NCBI GenBank assembly: GCA_964617695.1
Contig: CAZTYW010000017.1
Coordinates: 1-30,856, forward strand
Direction of reading: 5' to 3'
From: CAZTYW01 sp964617695
GTDB lineage: Bacteria > Chloroflexota > Dehalococcoidia > UBA2247 > RBG-13-53-26
Length of the DNA: 30,856 nucleotides
Shown here: positions 1 through 7,037 of the stretch, piece by piece
Numbering within the stretch: position 1 is the stretch's first letter
Layout of the letters: every line of letters starts with the position of its first letter
The notes under the pieces: model-generated
Seen by the model: the letters and a program-made list of their open reading frames with translations, nothing else
What the model was told of the DNA's origin: nothing
Databases searched by the model: none
Translations under genes and position numbers: made by a program

Positions 1-752
1 ACATTGAGTGCAGCGCCATGTCCCTGAGGCATCTTGGGGAGACGCTGGACATTCATGGCGGCGGACGTGACCTCATCTTCCCTCACCACGAAAACGAGAT
101 CGCCCAGTCGGAAAGCTACACGGGAGTCACTCCCTTTGTAAGGTACTGGATGCACAACGGGCTGGTGCAACTGGGCGACGAGAAGATGAGCAAGTCGCTG
201 GGGATTCTCGTCACCGTCAAAGAGGTACTGGAGCGGTTCAGCCCCGATGCGGTCAGGCTCTTTGTTCTCAGCTCCCACTACCGCAGCCCCGTTAGCTTCA
301 GTGAGGAGGGACTCGAAGCGGCAGAGAAGGGAGCCGACAGGCTGCGCCAGGCAGTCCGTGGGGGAGGAGGGGGTGATACACCGGCTTCGATCGACACCGA
401 TGGCCTCCGGCGCAGCTTCGTTGAGGCCATGGATGACGATTTCAACTCTGCCCAGGCGATTGCCGCACTTTTTGACCTGGCGCGGGAGATAAACCGGACC
501 CGCGACGAGGGGGGCGACGTGAAGCAGGCACAGGGCACGCTGCTGGAGCTAGCCGGGGTCCTGGGCCTGACCCTGGAGGAGAGGCAAGTCAGTCTCGCCG
601 CTCACCCATTCATTGAGCTGCTCGTTTCGGTGCGCAGCGAGCTGAGGAAAGAGAAGCTGTGGCAACTGGCCGACAGGATTCGCTCCTCCCTTGAGGAGAT
701 GGGCATAGCCATTGAAGACACCCCGCAGGGCACCCTATGGCGCAGGAGGTGA
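1..752 (+). CDS. cysS: Cysteinyl-tRNA synthetase, C-terminal part (5' end outside window)
   Basis: Class I aminoacyl-tRNA synthetase that charges tRNA-Cys with cysteine in the cytoplasm. The reading frame is already open at base 3, so the gene enters from the left; about 249 residues are visible and the N-terminal half with the HIGH motif is missing. In visible numbering, Cys3, His28 and Glu32 (in a HHENE motif) have the spacing of three of the four zinc ligands of the E. coli enzyme. KMSKS, the ATP-binding loop, lies at residues 61-65. A helical DALR-type anticodon-binding domain follows and ends in a short arginine-rich tail. The next gene begins about 60 bases downstream on the same strand. 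Identity is seen directly from the motifs; only the missing half limits certainty. Confidence 0.96.
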   Translation, partial: IECSAMSLRHLGETLDIHGGGRDLIFPHHENEIAQSESYTGVTPFVRYWMHNGLVQLGDEKMSKSLGILVTVKEVLERFSPDAVRLFVLSSHYRSPVSFSEEGLEAAEKGADRLRQAVRGGGGGDTPASIDTDGLRRSFVEAMDDDFNSAQAIAALFDLAREINRTRDEGGDVKQAQGTLLELAGVLGLTLEERQVSLAAHPFIELLVSVRSELRKEKLWQLADRIRSSLEEMGIAIEDTPQGTLWRRR

Positions 753-815
753 GCGCGGCCCGGCGGCACAGACGCGGCAGAGGGCAAGACAGGAGGTATA
801 CGGAGTGATGCGGAT

Positions 816-1043
816 ATGCAGGTGATACAGAAACTGGCCATGGTGTCCATTGTTGGCGGCATACTGGCAGGCCTGGGTTTCTTCCTCAAATGGTTCTTCA
901 GCACTTCCTTCATATCGCTCGGTTTCAGGGCTGCCGTTGGAGCGGTACTGGTAGGGTTCGTTGTGTTACTCCTGACCGCTGGCTGGGAGAGGTACCGCGC
1001 TGCCAAGGGAAAGGAAGACGAGTTCAAAGGAGTGAAGTATTAA
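816..1043 (+). CDS. Small membrane protein with two transmembrane helices
   Basis: A 75-residue protein of unknown function. Two hydrophobic segments are visible, roughly residues 5-28 and 35-55, followed by a charged lysine- and glutamate-rich tail that should lie in the cytoplasm. An AGGAGG ribosome-binding site sits at 791-796, 19 bases from the chosen ATG, which is longer than ideal. Closer start codons (GTG at 805, ATG at 808) are in another frame that stops after a few codons, so the site could first load a five- to six-codon mini-frame ending just inside this gene. It lies between cysS and a YbjQ-family gene on the same strand, with the next gene 16 bases away, so co-expression with the latter is likely. 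I cannot assign a family. Confidence 0.72.
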   Translation: MQVIQKLAMVSIVGGILAGLGFFLKWFFSTSFISLGFRAAVGAVLVGFVVLLLTAGWERYRAAKGKEDEFKGVKY

Positions 1044-1059
1044 CCATAACGGAGGTGAA

Positions 1060-1380
1060 GTGCCAATGATCATCGCTACCTCTGATCAAGTAGAAGGCAA
1101 GCGCATCACTCACACCATTGGGTTGGTCAAGGGAAGCGCCATCCGGACGAGACACGTTGGCCGGGACATCATGGCAGCCCTGCGCAACCTGATTGGCGGT
1201 GAGATTCCCGAATACACCAGGCTGATGGCGCAGTCCAGGGAGCAGGCGATACAGAGGATGGTGGAGGAAGCCGAGCAGCAGGGGGCGAACGCCATAGTCG
1301 GGGTAAGGTTTGCCACGTCCATGGTCATGTCGGGGGCGGCCGAGATGTTGGTCTACGGCACGGCAGTGAAACTGGAATAA
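1060..1380 (+). CDS. YbjQ/UPF0145 family protein (putative heavy-metal-binding domain)
   Basis: A 106-residue protein matching the YbjQ/UPF0145 (DUF74) family, small soluble proteins that form oligomers and are often labelled heavy-metal-binding; their biological role is not settled. Typical features are the N-terminal strand, the turn before a helix rich in Arg and Asp (HVGRDI), the segment GGEIPEYT at about residues 47-54, and the conserved GANAIVGVRF core at about 75-84, ending in a GTAV strand. The length is normal for the family. A GGAGG site at 1051-1055 serves either GTG 1060 or ATG 1066; the ATG has the better spacing and would shorten the protein by two residues. It follows the two-helix miniprotein by 16 bases. 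A 7-base-pair hairpin follows the stop codon directly. Confidence 0.85.
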   Translation: MPMIIATSDQVEGKRITHTIGLVKGSAIRTRHVGRDIMAALRNLIGGEIPEYTRLMAQSREQAIQRMVEEAEQQGANAIVGVRFATSMVMSGAAEMLVYGTAVKLE

Positions 1381-1399
1381 CAGGCCAACCGCTGGCCTG
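1381..1399. terminator. Short hairpin between convergent genes
   Basis: CAGGCCA at 1381-1387 and TGGCCTG at 1393-1399 form a perfect 7-base-pair stem with a 5-base loop immediately after the YbjQ stop codon. No T-run follows on either strand, so termination is only suggested by its place between two genes that face each other. Confidence 0.4.
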
Positions 1400-1469
1400 A
1401 TTGGCGCATCCCGGCTAGCCCGGACTGTGTTGTTGTGACGATTTTGCCTGGTCGGTCACCCGGGGGGCA

Positions 1470-2294
1470 CTAGTGCCTGACAATCTTGACCGTGTCACCC
1501 ATTCGTACGCCCAGCATGCCCGCCGCGCTTCCGTTCCTGACCGAGATTTCCAGGTGGCCGCTGCTACCGATTAGCGCCAGCGCCTGGCCTGCCTCAACGT
1601 CGGCGTATGTGGAGTCCAGCGAGCCAACAAGCTGGTTGGCTACCACGACGCGGAACCCTCCTGGGGTCAGGTCCTCCTCAGAGATGTCGGTGATGACATT
1701 GCCGAAGAAATCGATGTGGAGCACGTGTCCAATCAGTTCTCCTCCTTCGTTGACGTAGGGTCGGGGGATGGGCAAGACGTTGACAGAACTGATTGTTTCG
1801 CCAAGCTCTGCAGGAGGCACGCCCAGCGACAGGTGAGCGGCAACCGGGGCGAAGATGTCACGGCCGTGGAAAGTGGCACTGACCGGATGGCGCCAGAATC
1901 TGGGATTGGTGATCTCGACTGCCAGGACCCCGGGCGGGAGCTCCGTCGGACCGGCTTCAACGAGGCTCATTTCCGGCGAGGCGTGTTGATGAATGACGTA
2001 GCTCAGCAGGCCGTTGTCGGGTGCCACGAAACAGGCCTCACCGGTCTGAAGGACAACGGCGCTGCGCATGGTCCCCACGCCGGGGTCAACCACGATGGTG
2101 TGGATGGTGCCCCTGGGAAAGTGGGCGCACACGGTGCTGAGGAGAAAGGCGCCCTGGGCGACATTCTGTGGCTCAATTGAGTGGCAGACGTCCACAATTG
2201 TGGCGTTGGGGTTGATGCCCAGAATAACCCCCTTCATGGAGGCGACGTAAGCGTCACAATAGCCGAAATCGGTGGTAAGGGTTATTGGTGGCAT
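1470..2294 (-). CDS. SAM hydroxide adenosyltransferase (DUF62 family)
   Basis: Member of the DUF62 family, related to fluorinase and chlorinase, whose bacterial and archaeal housekeeping members hydrolyse S-adenosylmethionine to adenosine and methionine using an activated water or hydroxide. The family's Asp-Arg-His set is visible: counting from the upstream TTG at 2300, Asp72 and Arg79 lie in VDPGVGTMR and His145 in FHGRDIFAP. The N-terminal TTDFG motif and the two-domain length (about 274 residues) are normal. I prefer ATG 2294, because a GGGAG site lies at good distance from it; the TTG two codons earlier is too close to that site. It is the last gene of gatB-secG, separated from secG by only about 16 bases. 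The family assignment is firm; the cellular purpose of SAM hydrolysis is not known. Confidence 0.9.
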   Translation of the reverse strand: MPPITLTTDFGYCDAYVASMKGVILGINPNATIVDVCHSIEPQNVAQGAFLLSTVCAHFPRGTIHTIVVDPGVGTMRSAVVLQTGEACFVAPDNGLLSYVIHQHASPEMSLVEAGPTELPPGVLAVEITNPRFWRHPVSATFHGRDIFAPVAAHLSLGVPPAELGETISSVNVLPIPRPYVNEGGELIGHVLHIDFFGNVITDISEEDLTPGGFRVVVANQLVGSLDSTYADVEAGQALALIGSSGHLEISVRNGSAAGMLGVRMGDTVKIVRH

Positions 2295-2310
2295 CGACAA
2301 CTCTCCCGGG

Positions 2311-2529
2311 CTAGCCGACCGTAACGCTGGCTATGGCAAGGAGGACGAACACCACTGCCAGAGCGATGCTGAACCGGAAGAGAGTCCTCTCCAACCCTCT
2401 CCTGGTTCGAAACGTGGTGTCCGCCTGACCGAATATGCCTCCCAGGCCGCCGCCCCTGACCTGCATCAGGAGAACAACAGTCAACACCACGGCGACGATT
2501 ATCTGGGCGATAAAGAAGTAGTTCTGCAT
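2311..2529 (-). CDS. secG: Preprotein translocase subunit SecG
   Basis: Small (72-residue) accessory subunit of the SecYEG channel in the cytoplasmic membrane, which helps SecA-driven export. Two hydrophobic helices (about residues 4-22 and 50-70) flank the conserved glycine-rich loop with the family pattern QVRGGGLGGIFG. The start codon shares one base with the gatB stop codon (TAATG at 2531-2527), so translation is probably coupled to gatB. Length and topology are typical for SecG. Confidence 0.93.
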   Translation of the reverse strand: MQNYFFIAQIIVAVVLTVVLLMQVRGGGLGGIFGQADTTFRTRRGLERTLFRFSIALAVVFVLLAIASVTVG

Positions 2530-3803
2530 TATCCCGCGCCGAGCTCCTGTCTTAGTATGTCGGTTGCCATTTGCGGATTCGCCCTTCCCCTGGAGGCCCT
2601 CATCACCTGCCCCACCAGGAATTTCAGCGCCTGCTCTTTGCCGGCCCTGAAGTCCGCCGCGGCCTGGGCATTGTCGGCGATCACCTGCCTGACTATATCC
2701 TCGACTGCCGAGCTGTCGCTGATCTGGGTCAGCCCCTGCTGGGTGGCGATCTCCCTGGCTGACTTGCCGGAAGCGAACATGGCCTCAAATACCTTCTTGG
2801 CCGCCGGACCGGTGAGAGTGCCCTTCTCAATCAGATCGAGCATCTCCGCCAGGTGATCGGGGGTGACTTTAGACTCGTTGATCTCGATATCTGTGAGGTT
2901 GAGCAACCGCGCAAAGTCGCCGAGGAGCCAGTTGCTGACGGTCTTCGCCTTTTTCTCAACGGGGCCCTCCTTCGACAGGCTGACACAGGCTTCAAAGTAA
3001 TCGGCCAGGGCTTTGGATGCGGTGATCAGATTGGCATCGTAGAGCGGCAGGCCGTACTGGGACAGGAAGCGGTCTTTTCTCACGTCAGGAAGCTCCGGCA
3101 GGCGAGCCCTGATTTCGTCCACCCAGGCTGGGTTAAGTGACAGCGGCGGGAGGTCGGGCTCTGGGAAGTAGCGGTAGTCGTGGGCATATTCTTTACTGCG
3201 CTGCGACTGAGTTATGCCCCGCTCTTCGACCCACCCCCTCGTTTCCTGGAAAAGCTGCCCGCCCTCCTCGACCACCTTCCTCTGCCTCTCGGCCTCGTAC
3301 TCCAGGGCGCGGAATACCGCCTTGAAGCTGTTCATGTTCTTCACTTCCACCTTGGCAAAGGTCTGGCTGGCCCCTGCGGGCCTGATGCTGAGGTTTGCAT
3401 CNNNNNNNNNNNNNNNNNNNNNNNNNNNNNNNNNNNNNNNNNNNNNNNNNNNNNNNNNNNNNNNNNNNNNNNNNNNNNNNNNNNNNNNNNNNNNNNNNNN
3501 NCCGATGGGGGCGTCATACTGTGATATCTGGTAGCCCTTCAGCAGGTCGGGATACGGGTAGTTCTTGCGATCGAACTTGGTGAACGGCGGTACGGTGCAG
3601 TGCAGCGCCAGCGCGGTCATTATGGCGTACTCGATGGCTTTCCTGTTGATAACGGGCAGCACGCCCGGCAGGGCCAGACACACCGGGCAAACGTGCGTAT
3701 TGGGCGGCGCATCGGCATAGTCTGCCGAACAGCGGCAGAACATCTTGCTGCGCGTGAGGAGTTGGGCATGGACTTCCAGGCCGATAATGGTCTCGTAGGT
3801 CAT
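2529..3803 (-). CDS. gatB: Asp-tRNA(Asn)/Glu-tRNA(Gln) amidotransferase subunit B (interrupted by an assembly gap)
   Basis: Subunit of the GatCAB amidotransferase, which converts mischarged Glu-tRNA-Gln or Asp-tRNA-Asn to the amide form; GatB activates the tRNA-bound acid with ATP and binds the tRNA. The opening IIGLEVHAQL, the CRCSADY and VCLALPG segments and a C-terminal YqeY-like helical tail are characteristic. A run of 100 N (3402-3501) cuts the gene between YDAPI and DANLSIRP. The frame happens to be kept, but the family normally has about 90 residues there rather than about 34, so sequence is missing. Start ATG 3803 has no recognisable ribosome-binding site and lies about 12 bases below a promoter-like -10 box. 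First gene of gatB-secG-SAM hydrolase; gatA and gatC are not nearby. Confidence 0.95.
   Translation of the reverse strand: MTYETIIGLEVHAQLLTRSKMFCRCSADYADAPPNTHVCPVCLALPGVLPVINRKAIEYAIMTALALHCTVPPFTKFDRKNYPYPDLLKGYQISQYDAPIXXXXXXXXXXXXXXXXXXXXXXXXXXXXXXXXXXDANLSIRPAGASQTFAKVEVKNMNSFKAVFRALEYEAERQRKVVEEGGQLFQETRGWVEERGITQSQRSKEYAHDYRYFPEPDLPPLSLNPAWVDEIRARLPELPDVRKDRFLSQYGLPLYDANLITASKALADYFEACVSLSKEGPVEKKAKTVSNWLLGDFARLLNLTDIEINESKVTPDHLAEMLDLIEKGTLTGPAAKKVFEAMFASGKSAREIATQQGLTQISDSSAVEDIVRQVIADNAQAAADFRAGKEQALKFLVGQVMRASRGRANPQMATDILRQELGAG
3402..3501. other. Assembly gap (100 N) inside gatB
   Basis: Exactly 100 N, the usual placeholder for an unknown distance. The flanks do not repeat each other. 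Comparison with typical GatB length suggests roughly 270-280 real bases belong here. Confidence 0.95.
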
Positions 3804-3821
3804 TTTGACGTCAATTGTACT

Positions 3822-3851
3822 ACTATAGCATGGGCCAAGCAGCCGTGTCTA
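3822..3851 (-). promoter_or_regulatory. Predicted gatB promoter with very short leader
   Basis: On the minus strand, TAGACA (3851-3846) and TATAGT (3827-3822) are spaced by 18 bases and resemble sigma-70 -35 and -10 boxes. The expected start of transcription, near 3815, is only about 12 bases before the gatB ATG, and no Shine-Dalgarno sequence is visible. The ten-base palindrome TTGACGTCAA (3805-3814) fills most of that leader. Confidence 0.55.
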
Positions 3852-3910
3852 TTGGGTGGTGCTGATCCGTGCGTCCGGTGACGAAGTGGAGGAGGCGCTG
3901 GAGCAGCGAC

Positions 3911-4705
3911 TTACTCCTGTACGCGGAAGGCCCTGACTGCCAGCGTGCCCATGACAAGGCCGAAGACTGCCAGCACCGCCACGTCCAGGACTACGGGCAT
4001 CCGATAGCCGAAGAGCTCTATCCCGAACATGGCCGAGGGCTGTGCCCCAAGCACCGCCTGGCGCATGGCGTCGATGCCGTAGGAGACCGGGTTGAACTTC
4101 ACGGCCACGCCCAGCCAGGCAGGGAGGGATCCCGAGGGAAACATTGCCGGTGACAAGAAGAACAGAGGGAACAGCACCAGCTGGATCACCAGTTGGAAGG
4201 CCTCCATGCTCCTTAGCCGCGAGGCGATCAGGATGCCCATGGATGTGACTGACAGGGCGAAGATGAACATCACTACGACGAGAGTGATAATCCCGGTTGC
4301 CGAGGGACTGACGTCTGCATAGGGGATGAAAACGAGCATCACCAGGCCCTGGATGGTGGCGATGGTAGCGCCCCCCAGTGCCTTGCCGATGGCCACGGCC
4401 GTGCGGCTGATTGGTGCCACCAGTACCTCTTTCAAGAAGCCGAACTCCCTGTCCCAGACGATGGACATTCCCGACATCATCGAGTTGAACAGCACCACCA
4501 TGCCTATGATGCCGGGGTACATGAACTGGATGTAGTCCAGGTCGCCGTCTCCGAAACGCCCCGTGAGGCTGGAGGCGATTCCTGTGCCGAACACAATCAG
4601 GAACAGGAAGGGTGTGATAAAGCTGCCGATCAGCCTTGTCTTGTCCCGCCAGTAGCGAAGCAGGTCGCGGTACCAGATGATGTAGACGGCTCTCAGGTTA
4701 CTCAA
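3911..4705 (-). CDS. ABC-2 type transporter permease (DrrB-like)
   Basis: Membrane half of an ABC exporter of the daunorubicin-resistance (DrrB/NodJ) type. Six hydrophobic segments spread over about 264 residues; the stretch with MYPGIIGMVV and the later NPVSYGIDAMRQ motif are typical of ABC-2 permeases. I chose the TTG at 4705: a GGGAGG site lies eight to nine bases upstream and the TTGA there overlaps the stop codon of the ATPase gene, a classic coupling arrangement. An upstream in-frame start at 4750 would add residues that merely re-read the end of the ATPase gene. It is the last gene of the marR-ATPase-permease operon. The exported substrate is unknown. Confidence 0.92.
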   Translation of the reverse strand: MSNLRAVYIIWYRDLLRYWRDKTRLIGSFITPFLFLIVFGTGIASSLTGRFGDGDLDYIQFMYPGIIGMVVLFNSMMSGMSIVWDREFGFLKEVLVAPISRTAVAIGKALGGATIATIQGLVMLVFIPYADVSPSATGIITLVVVMFIFALSVTSMGILIASRLRSMEAFQLVIQLVLFPLFFLSPAMFPSGSLPAWLGVAVKFNPVSYGIDAMRQAVLGAQPSAMFGIELFGYRMPVVLDVAVLAVFGLVMGTLAVRAFRVQE

Positions 4706-5700
4706 TGGTGGAACCTCCCGCCCCCACCCCTCGCCTGGCGCATTGCCCACTGCTTCTTCATAACCGCCTCTCCCCCTGCCTCGTCACGCATCTCGCGGCC
4801 GGTGAGCTTCATAAACACGTCGTCCAGGGTGGGGCGACGCAGGCTGATGCTCAGCAGACCGCTTTGGAACTCCTTCACCAGGGTGGGTATGAATTCCTCT
4901 CCGTTCTCCACCTCGAGAAAGATGCCGCCGCTGTCGCGCTGAGCCTGTATATTGTAGCGGTCGCTAATCTCGGTCACAGCGGCTTCGTCGTTGGCCGTTT
5001 TGAGGCTGACGATGTCCCCGCCGACCATTCTTTTCAGGGCGTCCGGGCTATCCATGGCGATTATCCTGCCATGATCGATGATGGCGATGCGGTTGGCGAC
5101 AGTGGCCTCGTCCATGTAATGGGTGGTGAGAAACACGGTGATGGACTCCCGCTTCCGCAGTTCGAGGATGTACTCCCAGATGTGGAACCGCGTCTGGGGG
5201 TCCAGGCCGAGAGTGGGCTCGTCCAGGAAGAGTACCTTTGGATAATGGAGCAGGCCGCGGGCGATCTCCAGGCGCCGCCTCATGCCGCCGGAGTAGTTCT
5301 GGACGGTGTCCTTGCGCCTGTCCCACAGGTCCACCATCCGGAGGACCTCCTCGATGCGCTGCTGGCTGAGGGAACGGGGGATATTGTAGACCCCGGCATG
5401 GAATTCGAGGTTCTGCATTGCACTGAGCTTGATGTCCAGGCTGGGGTCCTGAAACACCAGCCCCAGGGACCTTCTTACCTCGTTCTGCTGGCGGGCCACG
5501 TCAAATCCGTTGAGACTGGCCGTTCCGCTGGTGGGCCTGAGTAGCGTGCACAGGATGTTGATGGTGGTGGTCTTGCCCGCCCCGTTGGGGCCGAGGAAGC
5601 CGAATATCTCCCCCTGGCGCACCTGAAACGACACGTCGTCCACCGCCACCAGGCTGCCGAACTTCTTGGTCAGGTGTTCTACCTCGATTATGTTCTGCAT
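4702..5700 (-). CDS. ABC transporter ATP-binding protein (DrrA-like)
   Basis: Cytoplasmic ATPase that powers the adjacent permease. All nucleotide-binding motifs are intact: Walker A GPNGAGKT at residues 37-44, Q-loop Gln84, signature YSGGM at 136-140, Walker B VLFLDE at 156-161 and switch His194. The family hallmark PTLGLDPQTR follows Walker B. After about residue 225 comes the extra domain typical of DrrA-type drug-export ATPases, including the RRPTLDDVF motif near residue 298. At 332 residues it is normal length. The start follows the marR stop by 16 bases; its end overlaps the permease start by four bases. Identity is certain at family level; drug or lipid export is inferred from the MarR-type regulator. 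Confidence 0.95.
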   Translation of the reverse strand: MQNIIEVEHLTKKFGSLVAVDDVSFQVRQGEIFGFLGPNGAGKTTTINILCTLLRPTSGTASLNGFDVARQQNEVRRSLGLVFQDPSLDIKLSAMQNLEFHAGVYNIPRSLSQQRIEEVLRMVDLWDRRKDTVQNYSGGMRRRLEIARGLLHYPKVLFLDEPTLGLDPQTRFHIWEYILELRKRESITVFLTTHYMDEATVANRIAIIDHGRIIAMDSPDALKRMVGGDIVSLKTANDEAAVTEISDRYNIQAQRDSGGIFLEVENGEEFIPTLVKEFQSGLLSISLRRPTLDDVFMKLTGREMRDEAGGEAVMKKQWAMRQARGGGGRFHH

Positions 5701-5716
5701 CTTCCTCAGCCTCTGC

Positions 5717-6160
5717 TCATGCCAGTCTGGAGCCTATCTCGGCCACCTTTCTCAGTGCCGCGGACAGGGCTTCCAGTTCTTCATCGTTTAGCGCAGACAA
5801 CTGCGTCCTGATACTGGCCCTTATCACCCCGTGACATTCCTCCAGCACAGCTCTTCCTTTGCTGGTCAGCGACAGGTGAACCATTCTCCGGTCGACTGTA
5901 TCGGGCCGTCTTTCCACCATGCCAAGTCGTATCAGTCTGTCTACCGAGTGGGTCATTTGCGGTTTTGAGACCATCAGGCTTCTTCCAACGGCTGAGACAT
6001 GCACTGTCCCCAGTTCGTCGAGCATCCTCATGATAGCGTAGTGGTGACGCGAAATGTCCTTGTTCACCGTTTCAAGGTCTACCTTGAGGAGTCTTCTGTG
6101 GATCACGGGCAGAACGCGGAACAGGTCTTCCGCCACGCTATCTAGAATCTCTCTGTCCAT
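5717..6160 (-). CDS. MarR family transcriptional regulator
   Basis: A 147-residue winged-helix repressor of the MarR family, which usually acts as a dimer and releases DNA on binding small phenolic or drug-like ligands. The recognition region VSAVGRSLMVSKPQMTHSVDRLIRLGMVERR (positions about 55-85) and the wing DRRMVHLSLTSKG match the family; terminal helices would form the dimer interface. It heads an operon with an ABC exporter, the usual arrangement for self-regulated efflux. A sigma-70 promoter at 6223-6251 and an AT-rich inverted repeat at 6191-6221 lie just upstream, placing a plausible operator over the transcription start. A GGTGG site precedes the ATG by about eight bases. Confidence 0.93.
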   Translation of the reverse strand: MDREILDSVAEDLFRVLPVIHRRLLKVDLETVNKDISRHHYAIMRMLDELGTVHVSAVGRSLMVSKPQMTHSVDRLIRLGMVERRPDTVDRRMVHLSLTSKGRAVLEECHGVIRASIRTQLSALNDEELEALSAALRKVAEIGSRLA

Positions 6161-6190
6161 GTGCTGGCCACCGCCAGTGCCTAGCCGATG

Positions 6191-6221
6191 GTTTACTTTT
6201 GGAACAGTTGATTTTGTAAAC
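6191..6221. promoter_or_regulatory. Candidate MarR operator (inverted repeat)
   Basis: GTTTAC at 6191-6196 and GTAAAC at 6216-6221 are perfect inverted arms. A smaller nested palindrome, AGTT-N9-AACT, spans 6206-6222. The stretch is much more AT-rich than its surroundings and directly adjoins the -10 box of the marR promoter, where a repressor would block transcription. The binding protein is inferred from context. Confidence 0.5.
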
Positions 6222-6222
6222 T

Positions 6223-6251
6223 ATTATCCCTCGCCTTGAACGGCGTGTCAA
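6223..6251 (-). promoter_or_regulatory. Sigma-70 promoter of the marR-ABC operon
   Basis: On the minus strand a perfect TTGACA (6251-6246) is followed after exactly 17 bases by GATAAT (6228-6223). Transcription should begin near 6216, about 56 bases before the marR ATG and within the inverted repeat. This is the best consensus promoter in the window. Confidence 0.78.
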
Positions 6252-6401
6252 TATGGGGCGATTGTTCTGGGGCTGTGGCAATTCGAGTGCCCGAGGTGGT
6301 CTGCTGCCGGAGCCGCGGGGTGAATGCGATCGGTTGCACCGATGCCCAGCGGCTCCTTTGGCGGCCCTGGCTACTTTTGGTTCGCGCGACGCGTCCGAGG
6401 G

Positions 6402-6431
6402 CTAACCTTTCGGCTTGTGTTACGTTATATA
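6402..6431 (+). promoter_or_regulatory. ECF-type promoter of the sigma factor gene
   Basis: CTAACCTTTC (6402-6411) and CGTTATATA (6423-6431) form a bipartite element with AAC and CGT separated by 16 bases, the layout of many ECF sigma promoters. The same element with identical spacing recurs at 7830-7859. Transcription would start roughly 50 bases before the GTG of the sigma gene. TATAAT at 6428-6433 overlaps it, so a housekeeping holoenzyme might also use the site. Confidence 0.65.
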
Positions 6432-6485
6432 ATATGCACCGAGTCACAGCGGGCCTGATCAGGTTTGAGCAAGAGAGGTCGATAG

Positions 6486-7037
6486 GTGCAAGAACAACAG
6501 GACTTGGTGCGACTGGCCAAGCAGGGAGCGCCCGAGGCGTTCGAGCAGCTCTATGAGTCGCACTTCGACAAGATATATCGGTACATAGTGCTGAAGGTGG
6601 GGAACCGGGCCGATGCAGAGGACATCACACAGCAGGTGTTTCTCAATGCCCTGGAGTCTATCGGTTCTTATCGGTGGCGGGGCGTTCCGATTTCCTCCTG
6701 GCTGTTTCGCATCGCTCACAACCAGGTGGTTGACCACTTCAGAAAGAGGAGCCGGGAACAGACGCTGCCTCTGGATGAATCCAGATCGCAGTCCAGTTTC
6801 GACCCGGTGGCACTTGCCGAACGGAATCTGAGGATGGAACAGTTGGCAGCGGCCTGCACGCAGCTCTCGGAGGCGCAGCGAGAAGTCATCTCTCTGCGCT
6901 TTGCCGGCGGCCTGTCTGTTGCCGAGACGGCCCAGTCGATGGGCAAGAGTGAGGGGGCCGTCAAAGTGATGCAACATGACGCCCTGGTCAAACTGCGGCG
7001 AATCCTATCGCCAGGCAGTGGGGAAGCCGATGGCTGA
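6486..7037 (+). CDS. ECF-like RNA polymerase sigma factor
   Basis: A 183-residue sigma-70 family protein containing only regions 2 and 4, as in extracytoplasmic-function sigma factors. Region 2 runs from about residue 15 to 90 and includes DAEDITQQVFLNAL and the WLFRIAHNQVVDHFRKR segment that contacts the -10 element. Region 4 (about 122-172) has a helix-turn-helix with GLSVAETAQSMGKSEGAVKV. The start is GTG with a GAGAGG site seven bases upstream. It overlaps the next gene, a DUF5667 membrane protein, by eight bases, which suggests translational coupling and a regulatory pair. A promoter copy shared with the downstream envelope genes suggests it controls itself and them. The inducing signal is unknown. 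Confidence 0.94.
   Translation: MQEQQDLVRLAKQGAPEAFEQLYESHFDKIYRYIVLKVGNRADAEDITQQVFLNALESIGSYRWRGVPISSWLFRIAHNQVVDHFRKRSREQTLPLDESRSQSSFDPVALAERNLRMEQLAAACTQLSEAQREVISLRFAGGLSVAETAQSMGKSEGAVKVMQHDALVKLRRILSPGSGEADG

Noticed and set aside
4705..5544. Plus-strand open frame of 279 codons opposite the ABC ATPase
   Set aside because: Mirror frame of a gene with all ATPase motifs; no domain and no ribosome-binding site.
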